Shown here one piece after another: positions 1 to 8,596 of a DNA stretch of 64,000 nt (position 1 is the stretch's first letter; every line of letters starts with the position of its first letter). The notes beneath the pieces are model-generated. The model had not been told where the DNA came from, searched no databases, and was given only the letters and a program-made list of their open reading frames with translations. Position numbers and translations under genes: made by a program. The DNA is from Clostridia bacterium (lineage in GTDB: Bacteria > Bacillota > Clostridia > TANB77 > CAG-508), in the NCBI GenBank assembly GCA_017510825.1, contig JAFWMA010000002.1, forward strand, positions 47,275 through 111,274, read 5' to 3'.

Positions 1-107
1 CGAAAATTTTTGTATAATTATGGAAAATAAAATAGAAATAGAAATAAGAATATATTGAAACATCTATTTCTGAATAGCAAAATAACAATATATCAAGGAG
101 ATAAAAA

Positions 108-749
108 TTGAGTATATTAAAACCAAAAAAAATATTTATTAACAACTTAAAAACAGTATACAATTTAACTGAAGAAACAAAAACAAATAAAGAAATAGAT
201 AATATTTCTATTGAAGACTATAAAGAAAATAATGTAAGTTTTACCGATGTTGAAATTGAAAAGGCAATACTAAAAAACGTGGAACTAATAGATGGAAATT
301 TGGAAAAAAATACATTTATGGATGTTAAATTCAATAATTGTAATTTTTCAAATACTTCTTTCGAAAACAGTAGCTTTATAAGATGTGAATTTAATAATTG
401 TAAACTAACAGGATGTAATTTTTCAGAAAGTACAATATATAATGTTAGTTTTATAGAATGTAACATAAATTATGCAAATTTTTCGATTTCAGCAATGGAA
501 AATGTGATGTTTGATAATTCAAATTTAAAAAATAGTAGTTTTCAAGAAAATAAACTAAAGAATATTATTTTAAATAAAACAGACTTAACTCAAGCACAAT
601 TCCTTAAAACAAAATTAAAAGGAATAGATTTTTCAGATAGCATAATTGAAGGAATGGTTGTAACCCTTGAAGATATTAGAGGAGCAAAAATAAATCAATT
701 TCAAGCAGTGGATTTATTGTACTTGATAGGGGTAGAAATAAAAGAATAA
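108..749 (+). CDS. Pentapeptide-repeat protein
   Basis: The TTG start at 108 lies 7 bases after a good ribosome binding site (aaggag, 95-100). Residues about 60-180 are a run of five-residue repeats with the N/D-F/L-S-x-C/S pattern (for example CNFSNTSF, CNFSES, ANFSIS, TDLTQAQF), which in this family fold into a right-handed quadrilateral beta helix. The C-terminus (about residues 180-213, G-A-K-I-N-x-F-Q-A-x-D-L) matches the capping helix typical of Qnr/MfpA-like and YjbI-like stand-alone pentapeptide proteins. Some members protect DNA gyrase from inhibitors, but many have no known role and nothing here decides between them. There is no signal peptide, so it should be cytoplasmic. No clear promoter is visible in the first 100 bases. 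It stands alone, followed by more than 400 bases of debris. Confidence 0.8.
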   Translation: MSILKPKKIFINNLKTVYNLTEETKTNKEIDNISIEDYKENNVSFTDVEIEKAILKNVELIDGNLEKNTFMDVKFNNCNFSNTSFENSSFIRCEFNNCKLTGCNFSESTIYNVSFIECNINYANFSISAMENVMFDNSNLKNSSFQENKLKNIILNKTDLTQAQFLKTKLKGIDFSDSIIEGMVVTLEDIRGAKINQFQAVDLLYLIGVEIKE

Positions 750-1169
750 CAGTGGTAGAATAAATGCCTGTATAGGAAATATAACAAATTTTAAGATAAC
801 TCAAAAAATCAGAAAATCAAAAAAGTAGCATAAAGAAGGATGAAAGTAATGAGAAAAGGTCAAGAATAATGATTAAAAAAGCTAGGGAAAAGGACTTTGA
901 CTTTAATAATGAAGAATACATAAATGCAAAAAAAGAGTATTTTGCAGACAAGGGTATAGGGGGAATAGTGAAAACATTTGCTATATAAATAAAATTATTA
1001 AAGTTGCTGAGAAGGAAGCAAAAAACAAAATGAGCCTAAGCTATACAGTATAGTTTTAAATAAAAAATTTTTAAAACTAAAAATAAACACAAAACAGTTG
1101 ACATAACACAAACAGTTATGTTATAATGCTAACATCTGCAAACTTATAGAAAATGAGAGGAAGGCAAAC
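750..1169. other. Gene-poor stretch with short decayed ORFs
   Basis: No convincing gene. A 39-codon ORF at 869-988 begins M-I-K-K-A-R-E-K-D-F, which resembles the start of GNAT acetyltransferases, but it stops soon after and has no family-level match I can support. The composition and scattered start-stop pairs suggest old gene remains. The last 75 bases hold the promoter of the next gene. Confidence 0.4.
1098..1127 (+). promoter_or_regulatory. Sigma-A type promoter of the 1170 gene
   Basis: TTGACA (1098-1103), 18-base spacer, TATAAT (1122-1127): both hexamers are perfect consensus. The spacer contains a short repeat (aacagttatgtt). Transcription would start about 1134, giving a leader of about 35 bases. 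Confidence 0.75.
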
Positions 1170-1559
1170 ATGCAAAACATTTCCTATTGGGTTGAAAAGG
1201 AAAAGCTTTTTGATGAACAATGTATAGGAGGAACCTATGAAGTAGCAATAAGACCAGCAACATTGGAAACAGTACTACTATTACTGCAACAGTATGTTAA
1301 CGAAACATCTAAGGAAAGGAAAAACGAGGATATTCCATCTTTGGAAGTCTATTGCAGAATAGACGATCTTATAGGAAAACAAAAAACAACTATTTGGATT
1401 CATGCTGAAGACTGGACAGAATATAGTTGGGAAGTAACCGCAGAATTATCAATGGAAATTCTGGAAAGCTTGAAAGAGTGGTGTAAGCACCTGCCAAATA
1501 ATATGTCCAAATCTGTAATAGCCAAGTGTGTTAAAGACGCAATGAATATAAGAAAATAG
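1170..1559 (+). CDS. Orphan small protein, unknown function
   Basis: I do not recognise this 129-residue protein. It has no membrane segment or signal peptide and is rich in Trp, Glu and Lys, with a predicted alpha/beta pattern (residues 20-45 helix, 55-85 strands, 88-100 helix). The start ATG at 1170 follows a GAGAGGAAGG ribosome site. It is its own transcription unit: a consensus promoter 45 bases upstream and a strong terminator 36 bases downstream. Codon use is richer in G/C-ending codons than the neighbouring housekeeping genes, which it shares with the other one-gene units at 9185 and 23719. This suggests foreign origin or a different expression regime, but that is an inference. Confidence 0.6.
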   Translation: MQNISYWVEKEKLFDEQCIGGTYEVAIRPATLETVLLLLQQYVNETSKERKNEDIPSLEVYCRIDDLIGKQKTTIWIHAEDWTEYSWEVTAELSMEILESLKEWCKHLPNNMSKSVIAKCVKDAMNIRK

Positions 1560-1594
1560 AAAGGCTATAGCATTTTTTAGTTATTAACTCTCAT

Positions 1595-1632
1595 ACCCAG
1601 GAGTAATCACTTGATTACTCCTGGGTTTTTAG
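1595..1632 (+). terminator. Intrinsic terminator of the 1170 gene
   Basis: A 14-bp perfect stem (CCCAGGAGTAATCA, 1596-1609, pairing with 1612-1625) with a very tight loop, followed by TTTTT. Confidence 0.9.
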
Positions 1633-1636
1633 TTTT

Positions 1637-1873
1637 ATGAATGATTTAGGATTTTTAAATAAAAGGGAAGCTTATGTTAAAAAAACATTAAAAGAAGCAG
1701 TAGATGAAACATTTAAGCTTTTAACTATACTTGAAGGAATAATTCCAGCATTAGAAAGTAGTCATGCAATTGCCTATGCAATAAGAATAGCTAAAAAATT
1801 TAAGAAAGATCACGCAATTATTGTAAATATATCTGGAAGAGAAAATATAGACATTGAAACCATTTATGGTTAG
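1637..1873 (+). pseudogene. trpB: trpB 3' remnant (tryptophan synthase beta chain)
   Basis: The 78-codon frame encodes the C-terminal end of tryptophan synthase beta: residues 30-78 include [13 protein letters not shown], then A-I-A-Y-A-I and I-I-V-N-I-S-G-R, which are hallmark positions of TrpB close to its C-terminus. The intact enzyme is about 390-400 residues and converts indole plus serine to tryptophan using pyridoxal phosphate. Everything upstream, including the lysine that binds the cofactor, is missing. After S-G-R the normal G-D-K-D is replaced by E-N-I-D, so the remnant is also diverging. The ATG at 1637 has no ribosome site and sits directly behind a terminator. It is probably not expressed. 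No other trp gene is in the window. Confidence 0.85.
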
Positions 1874-1875
1874 GA

Positions 1876-1904
1876 TTGACTTAAAAAAAATAATACTATA
1901 TAAT
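1876..1904 (+). promoter_or_regulatory. Promoter ahead of a degenerate ORF
   Basis: TTGACT (1876-1881), 17-base spacer, TATAAT (1899-1904). It points at the broken reading frame that starts at 1938, so a near-consensus promoter has outlived its gene, or drives a very short transcript. Confidence 0.55.
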
Positions 1905-1937
1905 TAACCAAAATAATAAGATAGAAAGGAAATAAGA

Positions 1938-2072
1938 ATGATAACTAATGAAAGCCAATATACTAAAGTATACACTGAAGTATATTGATTAATTAAACAC
2001 GTAATTGCTAAAACTGGAAAATAGAAGAGAATTCTAAACTATCTGCAAACGAAAACCATTTATAGTGGAGAA
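1938..2072 (+). pseudogene. Possible broken small gene with in-frame stops
   Basis: An ATG at 1938 follows an agaaagg ribosome site and a good promoter. It opens with M-I-T-N-E-S-Q-Y-T-K-V-Y-T-E-V-Y and then stops (TGA, 1986-1988). The same frame continues for 11 sense codons to TAG (2022-2024), and 16 more to TAA. The first residues resemble the start of small Clostridia hypothetical proteins of the I-S-N-E-x-Y-x-K-V-Y-T-E-V type, from memory only. Either a decayed gene or a 16-residue peptide. Confidence 0.35.
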
Positions 2073-2144
2073 TAAAATTCGGTCATAGGAAGCATAGAAA
2101 GTAAGTATAATAATAATATAATATTATTAAAAGTGGAGGGTATT

Positions 2145-2771
2145 ATGAAAGTATTATTAATAAATGGAAGTCCTAAAATTGATGGATGTACAAAAAGAGC
2201 CTTAATAGAAGCTGAAAAAATACTAAAAGAAGAGAATATAGAAACTGAAATTATTGACATAGGAAATAGAGAAATAAGAGGGTGCATTGCATGTGGAAGC
2301 TGTAGAGAAAAAGGAAAATGCGTTTTTAATGATATAGTCAATGAAGTAGCTACAAAGTTCGAACAAGCAGATGGAATTATTGTTGGTACTCCAGTTTATT
2401 ATGCCCATGCAAACGGAACAATAATAGGATTTTTAGATAGATTATTTTATAGTAGTTCAGGAATAGATAAAAGCATGAAAGTTGGAGCTACAGTAGTTTC
2501 CTCAAGAAGAGCAGGAAGCACATCAGCATTTGAAGAAATAAACAAGTACTTTACAATATCAAGTATGCCAATTGTTTCAAGCACATATTGGAATGAAGTT
2601 CATGGAGCTAGCAAAGAAGATGTAGAAAAAGATTTAGAAGGACTTCAAACAATGAGAAATTTAGGAAGAAATATGGCATTTATGATAAATTGCATAAACT
2701 TGGGTAAAGAAAAATATGGAATACCAAGAAATGAAAAAAATAATCGAACTAGTTTTACAGATGGATTATAA
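2145..2771 (+). CDS. Iron-sulfur flavoprotein (NAD(P)H-dependent FMN reductase family)
   Basis: Start set at ATG 2145 because a GGAGGG site lies at 2135-2140; a GTG at 2133 would overlap that site. The 208-residue protein opens with the flavodoxin-like strand V-L-L-I-N-G-S-P, whose loop binds the FMN phosphate, followed by the P-x-x-x-G-x-T-x-x pattern. Residues about 47-59 contain C-x2-C-x2-C-x5-C, the compact cluster-binding motif of archaeal/clostridial iron-sulfur flavoproteins (one 4Fe-4S plus FMN per subunit). The segment G-T-P-V-Y-Y follows, as usual in the family. It would be a cytoplasmic electron-transfer protein with unknown physiological partner, possibly related to oxygen or peroxide defence in anaerobes. 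It is monocistronic, with cdd 150 bases downstream. Confidence 0.85.
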   Translation: MKVLLINGSPKIDGCTKRALIEAEKILKEENIETEIIDIGNREIRGCIACGSCREKGKCVFNDIVNEVATKFEQADGIIVGTPVYYAHANGTIIGFLDRLFYSSSGIDKSMKVGATVVSSRRAGSTSAFEEINKYFTISSMPIVSSTYWNEVHGASKEDVEKDLEGLQTMRNLGRNMAFMINCINLGKEKYGIPRNEKNNRTSFTDGL

Positions 2772-2923
2772 ACAATAATAATTAGTAGATGGACATGTAT
2801 TTATAAAACTAAAGCCGAATATTTAATGAAGGCAATATACCAAAGTTTAATGAAAGTACAAGATAATTATTTTTTACATACAAAAAATAAAATGAACAAA
2901 AATGATAATTGGAGGTTTTAATT

Positions 2924-3313
2924 ATGTATGAAGAAGATATAGAATTAGCTAAAAAAGCTAGACTAAACGCCTATTCACCATACAGTAATTTTCAAGTTGG
3001 AGCAGCGCTAAGAACAAAAAAAGGAAACGTATATTTAGGATGCAATATTGAAAACCACGGAATACAAGGAATCTGCGCTGAAAGGACAGCATTTGCAAAA
3101 GCAATTTCAAAAGGAGAGAGAGAATTTGAACAAATAACAATTGTAGGTGCAAAAAAAGGGGAAGAGCCAACAGATAGATGTATGCCATGTGGATATTGCA
3201 GACAATTTATTAGAGAATTTGTAGACGATGATTTTAAAATTTATGTTGTAAATAAGGAGAATAAAATCGAAGAATATAGTATCAGTGAATTGCTACCACA
3301 TAGTTTTAAATAA
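2924..3313 (+). CDS. cdd: Cytidine deaminase
   Basis: Start set at ATG 2924, ten bases after GGAGG (2911-2915). The 129-residue length is that of the small homotetrameric cytidine deaminases. They deaminate cytidine and deoxycytidine to uridine forms in pyrimidine salvage. Visible motifs: Y-S-x-F-x-V-G-A-A (substrate pocket), G-C-N-I-E-N, C-A-E-R-T-A (zinc ligand Cys plus catalytic Glu), and P-C-G-Y-C-R-Q (two more zinc cysteines). All catalytic positions are present. Cytoplasmic. Neighbours are unrelated single genes on the same strand. Confidence 0.95.
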   Translation: MYEEDIELAKKARLNAYSPYSNFQVGAALRTKKGNVYLGCNIENHGIQGICAERTAFAKAISKGEREFEQITIVGAKKGEEPTDRCMPCGYCRQFIREFVDDDFKIYVVNKENKIEEYSISELLPHSFK

Positions 3314-3365
3314 AAAAATAAAATGAATCAAAAAAATAAAAAATATAGAAAGGGTAAATCTTTTT

Positions 3366-4259
3366 ATGAAAACAGAAAAAAATATATTAATTGCTTTTCT
3401 ATTAAACATATTTTTTTCAATATTTGAATTTATTGGGGGAGCAATTTCAGGAAGTGTAGCAATAATGTCAGACGCAGTACATGACTTAGGAGATGCTACT
3501 AGCATAGGAATATCATATTATCTTGAGAAAAAGAGTAAAAAAAGACCTGATGAAAAACACACATATGGATATATTAGATATTCTGTTATGGGAAGCGTAA
3601 TAACAACGGTAATACTAATAGCTGGATCAATTTTAGTAATTTATGAATCAATAAAAAGAATTATAAATCCAATTCAAATTGATTATAGTAAAATGATAAT
3701 CTTTGCAGTAATTGGATTAATTATCAATTTAATATCAGCATATGTAACAAGAGAAGGAGATTCATTAAATCAAAAATCAGTAAATCTCCACATGCTTGAA
3801 GATGTTTTAGGATGGGCAGTTGTTTTAATTGGAGCAATTGTAATGAACACTACTAATATTTCAATAATAGATCCTATACTTTCAATATGTGTTTCATCAT
3901 TCATTTTCATAAGTGCGATAAAAAATTTAAAAGAAGCAATTGATTTGTTTTTAGAAAAAACACCTAAAAACATAAAAATAAATGAAATAAAAAAAGAATT
4001 ACTAAAAGACAAAGAAATAATAAATGTCCATCATATTCATATATGGAGTATTGATGGATATGAAAATCTTGCGACAATGCATATCGTAACAACTAACTAT
4101 GAAAGTAATTTAAAACATAAAGTTAAAGAAAAACTTAAGCAATATGGGATAAATCATTCAACAATTGAAATAGAAAAAAATGAAGAACACTGTGATGACG
4201 AAGAATGTGATATTAATCATAATGAACACCGTCATCACCATCATCACCATCATCATTAG
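3366..4259 (+). CDS. Cation diffusion facilitator (metal/proton antiporter)
   Basis: A 297-residue CDF family protein. Six predicted membrane segments lie between residues 8 and 200. The first acidic transport site is seen in D-A-V-H-D-L-G-D (about residues 37-44) and the second in H-M-L-E-D-V-L-G (about 142-149), the H/D-x3-D pairs that bind the exported metal. Residues 205-270 form the cytoplasmic metal-sensing domain (HHIHIWSIDGYE). The C-terminus is extremely metal-binding: a Cys/Asp/Glu-rich patch (E-E-H-C-D-D-E-E-C-D) followed by a run of eight histidines ending the protein. Likely exports zinc or a similar divalent ion out of the cytoplasm. Ribosome site agaaaggg at 3348. Confidence 0.92.
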   Translation: MKTEKNILIAFLLNIFFSIFEFIGGAISGSVAIMSDAVHDLGDATSIGISYYLEKKSKKRPDEKHTYGYIRYSVMGSVITTVILIAGSILVIYESIKRIINPIQIDYSKMIIFAVIGLIINLISAYVTREGDSLNQKSVNLHMLEDVLGWAVVLIGAIVMNTTNISIIDPILSICVSSFIFISAIKNLKEAIDLFLEKTPKNIKINEIKKELLKDKEIINVHHIHIWSIDGYENLATMHIVTTNYESNLKHKVKEKLKQYGINHSTIEIEKNEEHCDDEECDINHNEHRHHHHHHHH

Positions 4260-4371
4260 TTGGGACACTTAAGCAAAAACTCAATATAAAAGTAATCATA
4301 CCATAAATAAAAAAAGTATTTTACAGTTAAAAGTCAGTTTATAGAATGAAAAAGCTAGAAAGGAGGATTTG

Positions 4372-5094
4372 ATGAAAAAAATACAAGAAAAAATTCAAGA
4401 AACATCAAGTAAAATTGATATAATAATGCGTAATAGACTAATTATTGCAGGTTTATTAATAATAGACGGAATAAATTTTTTGATTTTTAAGGATGAGTCA
4501 TTAATTGGTATGTCACTAACCATTGCTTTCTTGGTATCTTTTGCATCAATAACATCACTTATAGCTAACTTTAAATCTAAAAAAATAGACATAAAATCAG
4601 CAATAGTATCTTTTATGGCTTTAGGACTATGCATATTTACTGCATATTTTCCAGAAGTTACAGCCACTTACTTAAAATTCATATTATCAGTTTTTATTAT
4701 CACAAATGGTGTAATAAACACGTTAAATATATTAAGATTCAACAAAATATCATCTCAAATAATAAATACCAAAAATAATATGGAAAGCAAAATTAAAGAA
4801 AAAAGAAAAAATAGTGATATAGAAAAAGAAGTAAGAACACAAACTGACAAAATAACAAATATAATGAATGATATTGTAGATAGGACTTCAAAAATACCAT
4901 ATTTATACCTTATAATAAATGTTATATCAATAATTTTGGGAATTTGGTTATTTGTAAATCCAGATATAACAGTAACAATTTGGGGATTAATATTTGTATA
5001 TACAGGATTATCAAACTTTGTATTAGCAGCGAAATCAATGAATTTATCTGCTAAAATTAGAGATAGAGAGTTTAAATCAATTATATTTAATTAA
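4372..5094 (+). CDS. DUF308/HdeD-like membrane protein
   Basis: Start set at ATG 4372 because AGGAGG lies at 4361-4366. The 240-residue protein has two halves: about residues 22-120 with four hydrophobic segments and about 180-230 with two or three more, separated by a lysine-rich hydrophilic stretch (residues 125-175). Both halves carry the glycine-punctuated pattern (I-I-x-G-I-x-L, L-F-x-x-P-x-x-T-V-x-I-x-G) typical of the DUF308 family that includes the acid-resistance protein HdeD. It resides in the cytoplasmic membrane; its function in Firmicutes is unknown. The long charged insert in the middle is unusual for the family. Confidence 0.65.
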   Translation: MKKIQEKIQETSSKIDIIMRNRLIIAGLLIIDGINFLIFKDESLIGMSLTIAFLVSFASITSLIANFKSKKIDIKSAIVSFMALGLCIFTAYFPEVTATYLKFILSVFIITNGVINTLNILRFNKISSQIINTKNNMESKIKEKRKNSDIEKEVRTQTDKITNIMNDIVDRTSKIPYLYLIINVISIILGIWLFVNPDITVTIWGLIFVYTGLSNFVLAAKSMNLSAKIRDREFKSIIFN

Positions 5095-5232
5095 ACAAAG
5101 GATACTCTAAAGCTAGAAAAGAAGAGAAATAAAATGAGTAAACATAAACTATCACCACTATTGACGACTTATTTTGAGTTTAGCAAAAACAGGTGTACTT
5201 AATGACAAAAATCAAAGGAAAAGGATAAAATA

Positions 5233-6531
5233 ATGGAAGGAATACTATCAATTTTTGTTTTAATAGTTTTTACTATTGTATTAACAGAAATAATAAATGA
5301 AAAGTTTTTTAAAATCTCAAGTAGTATCGCTTTACTATTGGTATCATTTTGCATAAGTGTTTTACTAGTAATTTTAAGTAAATTCAACATAATAACAGAT
5401 GAGTTTTTTATCATACAGCAATTACAAAGACTACATCTGGATAAATTATTATTAGAAGGTACGCTATGCTTTATGATATTTGCAGGTGCAAGCAAAATGC
5501 AGTTCCCAAAATTTATTAATAATTTTAAAACAATATCTGCTATGTCAATTATTGCAACAGTTTTAAATGCAATTATTTATTCAGCACTTTTTTATTTTGC
5601 TTCAATTATACTAAACTTAGGAATTGATCCTACAACATGTGTATTGTTGGGATGTATTATATCTCCAACAGATCCTATTTCGGCAACTACAATATTAAAT
5701 AAGTTAGGACTTCCAAAAGGGATTTCATCAGTAATAGAAGGAGAGTCATTATTTAATGATGGAATAGGGGTAGCATTATTTGTATTTATTGAAAATATAA
5801 TTACAAATGGAAAAAGCCCAAACTTTGCTTGGATTGTTGGAAAGAATATTTTTGGAGCAGTATTAGTTGGTTTAATTAGCTCATATATTTTATTTAGATT
5901 AATAAAATATACTAAAAATCCCAATATGCACATACTAATAAGTTTATTAAATGTATCATTTTGTTATTTAGTATGTGAAGATTTTGGATTTTCAGGAGTA
6001 ATATCCGCAGTAGTATCTGGAATCTATTTTTCATATCAGAATAAAAAATGTGAAAGATGGAAAAAAGTTGTTGATCCAAGTAATCTATATACCGATTTTT
6101 GGAATATTATAGATGAACTTTTAAATAAAAGCTTATTTGTATTAATAGGATTAAGTGCCTTTTTAATACCAATCAGTCCTAAAATAATTTGGATTATTCC
6201 AATAGCAATAATAGTAAACTTCATAAGCAGATACTTAAGTGTTAAAGTAACAGGGACAATTATAGGAAAATCAGATATTCCCAACAATTATACAATAAAA
6301 AGCTTTACAAAATTAATGACTATTTGTGCAATGAGAGGCGGTATTTCTTTAGCAATGGCATTTACTACAATAAACCTGATTGGAGAAAATGACTACACTA
6401 CAGTACTAAATGTTACTATAATAACAATATTATTCACTACAATAATTAATGGATTATTAATTCCAGTTATTTATAAACAAATACAAGAAGATGCAAAGAA
6501 AAAATCCTTAATAATAAAAAATAATTTTTAA
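5233..6531 (+). CDS. CPA1-type Na+(K+)/H+ antiporter
   Basis: A 432-residue polytopic protein with about 12 predicted membrane segments. The family-defining motifs are present: S-P-T-D-P-I-S-A-T (about residues 143-151, ion and proton site) and G-E-S-L-F-N-D-G-I-G (about 169-178, with the second acidic site), plus a conserved M-R-G-G-I-S (about 366-371) in the fourth quarter. It exchanges intracellular Na+ or K+ for protons in pH and volume control. The next gene, 48 bases downstream, encodes a TrkA-type regulator, suggesting that the antiporter is gated by a nucleotide-sensing RCK subunit. Ribosome site aaaggat, 8 bases before the ATG. Confidence 0.88.
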   Translation: MEGILSIFVLIVFTIVLTEIINEKFFKISSSIALLLVSFCISVLLVILSKFNIITDEFFIIQQLQRLHLDKLLLEGTLCFMIFAGASKMQFPKFINNFKTISAMSIIATVLNAIIYSALFYFASIILNLGIDPTTCVLLGCIISPTDPISATTILNKLGLPKGISSVIEGESLFNDGIGVALFVFIENIITNGKSPNFAWIVGKNIFGAVLVGLISSYILFRLIKYTKNPNMHILISLLNVSFCYLVCEDFGFSGVISAVVSGIYFSYQNKKCERWKKVVDPSNLYTDFWNIIDELLNKSLFVLIGLSAFLIPISPKIIWIIPIAIIVNFISRYLSVKVTGTIIGKSDIPNNYTIKSFTKLMTICAMRGGISLAMAFTTINLIGENDYTTVLNVTIITILFTTIINGLLIPVIYKQIQEDAKKKSLIIKNNF

Positions 6532-6579
6532 AATTATTAAACAATAGAAGATAATTTAATAAAAAGAAAGAGGTTAATA

Positions 6580-7938
6580 ATGCAAGTTGTTATAATTGGA
6601 CTAGGTCAAATTGGACAAGAATTAGCAAAAGAATTAGCTCAAAAAAAACATGATGTTACAGTAATAGACAAGAATAAAGAATTGATAGATAATTTTACAA
6701 ATAAATATGAGGCAATAGGAATTGTAGGAAGCGGTGCTAGTAGAGATATTCAAACAAAAGCTAGATGTGATACAGCTGATCTTGTAATAGGACTAACGGG
6801 AATAGATGAAATAAACTTAATGAGTTGCTTAACAGCAAAATACTTAGGAGCAAAATACACAGTAGCAAAAGTTAAAAGTTTAGAATATCAAAATAATGAT
6901 GTGTTTCTAAAGCAAAAATTTAAAATAGACTTAGTAATTAATTCAGAACATAGTACAGCAGATGAAATTACAAGAACAGTAAGCTACCCAAGTAACATTA
7001 TTGTAGAACATTTTTTTGAGAGCAAAATAGATATGGCAGAAATAACATTAAGAGAAGGAAGCCCATTAATTGGAATGTCAATTAATGAGCTAGAAGAAAG
7101 ATATAAAAACAAAATAAAAATAGGATGCATATATAGAAATGAAAAAGCTTATATTCCTACTGATACTATACAGCTAAAAAAAGATGATACTATTTATGTT
7201 TTAGCTAAAATAATTGATTTACACAAGTTTTTGAAAAAAAACAAATTAATTGAAAAAACAGTAAAATCAGTCTTACTTGTAGGCTCAGGAAACATTGGAG
7301 AGCAATTAATCATAAATTTAACAAAAATAGGAATAAAAATTAAAGTCATTGAGTTTAATTTAGATGTTTGCCGACAATTATCAGAAAAATTTGATAACAT
7401 TGAAGTAGTATATTGCGAAGAAATAAACTCAGAGGTTTTAGTTGAAGAAGGAATAAAACAATTTGATTGTTGTATTTCTTTAACCCAAAATGATGAATCA
7501 AATCTAGTTGTTTCAATGTTTGCTTGGTCATGCAAAAATAAGAAAATAATAACAAAAATAACATCAATTGCATATACATCAATGTTACACAATGTAAAAA
7601 TAGATACAACAATATCACCATATTCAATAATACTATCATCTATTATAAAATACATTAAGGGAATAAAAAATAGTTTAAATAATTCAATAAAAGAATTATA
7701 TAGAATAGCTAATAATCAAATAGAAACAATTGAATTTTACATAAATAAAGACTATGACTTTTGTAACAAACCATTATGCACTTTAAAAATAAAGCCAAAT
7801 GCTTTAATAGCTTCTGTTGTAAGAGGAAAAGAGGTAATAATGGCAAATGAAAATATCGAACTTAAAACAGGGGACAAAGTAATAGTAATATCAAAAGTAA
7901 AAAACGAAATAAGCGAATTAGAAGATGTATTTTATTGA
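6580..7938 (+). CDS. trkA: TrkA-type K+ transport regulator with two RCK units
   Basis: A 452-residue soluble protein made of two tandem RCK modules. The first nucleotide-binding (RCK_N) domain begins at residue 2 with G-L-G-Q-I-G (NAD(H)-binding glycine loop); its RCK_C domain covers about 138-215. The second RCK_N begins near residue 228 with V-G-S-G-N-I-G, and its RCK_C spans about 370-450. This is the TrkA layout: a ring on the cytoplasmic face of a K+ channel or exchanger that gates it in response to NAD(H), ATP or, through RCK_C in Firmicutes, cyclic di-AMP. No TrkH/KtrB is visible nearby; the adjacent antiporter is the natural partner here. The same window encodes GdpP, the enzyme that degrades cyclic di-AMP. 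Confidence 0.88.
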   Translation: MQVVIIGLGQIGQELAKELAQKKHDVTVIDKNKELIDNFTNKYEAIGIVGSGASRDIQTKARCDTADLVIGLTGIDEINLMSCLTAKYLGAKYTVAKVKSLEYQNNDVFLKQKFKIDLVINSEHSTADEITRTVSYPSNIIVEHFFESKIDMAEITLREGSPLIGMSINELEERYKNKIKIGCIYRNEKAYIPTDTIQLKKDDTIYVLAKIIDLHKFLKKNKLIEKTVKSVLLVGSGNIGEQLIINLTKIGIKIKVIEFNLDVCRQLSEKFDNIEVVYCEEINSEVLVEEGIKQFDCCISLTQNDESNLVVSMFAWSCKNKKIITKITSIAYTSMLHNVKIDTTISPYSIILSSIIKYIKGIKNSLNNSIKELYRIANNQIETIEFYINKDYDFCNKPLCTLKIKPNALIASVVRGKEVIMANENIELKTGDKVIVISKVKNEISELEDVFY

Positions 7939-8007
7939 TTACATTTGACAACAAAGAATCAGCGAGTTATAATAAAAATATGACACTCTAGTAAAAAAGG
8001 AGCTAAA

Positions 8008-8508
8008 ATGAAAATCAACATAGTAATGGTTGAACCAGAAATACCACAAAACACAGGAAATATAGCAAGAACTTGTGCAGCAATCGGAGCAAAATTACAC
8101 CTGGTTTATCCACTAGGATTTTTAGTAGACGACAAATACTTAAAAAGAGCTGGATTAGATTACTGGGATAAACTCGAAATTGAAGAACACAATTCACTAG
8201 AAAAATTCCTTGAAAAATATAATCCTGAAGATAATAATATGTTTTTTGCATCAACGAAATCCACAAAGTGTTATTCAGATGTGGATTATAGCAATATGAA
8301 CGAGGTATATATCTTATTTGGTAAAGAAACAAAAGGTCTACCAGAAGATTTACTCAAAAAATACATTGATAAAGATATAAGAATTCCAATGAAAAATGGA
8401 CTTAGGTCACTAAATTTATCAAACTCAGTAGCAATAATAGTTTACGAAGTACTAAGGCAAATAGATTTTAAAGGACTAGAAGAAACAAGTGATTATCTTA
8501 CTAAATAG
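8008..8508 (+). CDS. trmL: tRNA (cytidine(34)-2'-O)-methyltransferase
   Basis: A 166-residue SPOUT-class methyltransferase. It uses S-adenosylmethionine to 2'-O-methylate the wobble C34 or U34 of tRNA-Leu isoacceptors. Visible: the N-terminal P-E-I-P-Q-N-T-G-N-I-A-R-T motif (residues 10-22), the AdoMet knot segments L-F-G-K-E-T-K-G-L (about 110-118), and S-L-N-L-S-N-S-V-A-I (about 134-143). The length is right for the minimal TrmL. Good ribosome site (aaaggag) 8 bases before ATG. It acts in the cytoplasm as a dimer. Confidence 0.93.
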   Translation: MKINIVMVEPEIPQNTGNIARTCAAIGAKLHLVYPLGFLVDDKYLKRAGLDYWDKLEIEEHNSLEKFLEKYNPEDNNMFFASTKSTKCYSDVDYSNMNEVYILFGKETKGLPEDLLKKYIDKDIRIPMKNGLRSLNLSNSVAIIVYEVLRQIDFKGLEETSDYLTK

Positions 8509-8596
8509 GAAAGAATAAGCTCAAAATATTTTCCTTGAATAAAGTTACAATTCTTTCCTAATTTAAGTCTAAGAAATAGAAAGGGATAACTCTAAA

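Noticed and set aside
850..988. Possible GNAT acetyltransferase fragment
   Set aside because: Only about ten residues resemble a GNAT start; the rest of the 39 codons does not.
4230..4259. Eight-His end of the CDF protein as a cloning tag or contamination
   Set aside because: The preceding residues are a natural metal-rich tail, and mixed CAT/CAC codons and native downstream sequence argue against a vector.
5134..5202. 22-codon ORF before the antiporter gene
   Set aside because: It has a weak site and no recognisable sequence; probably chance or a small gene remnant.
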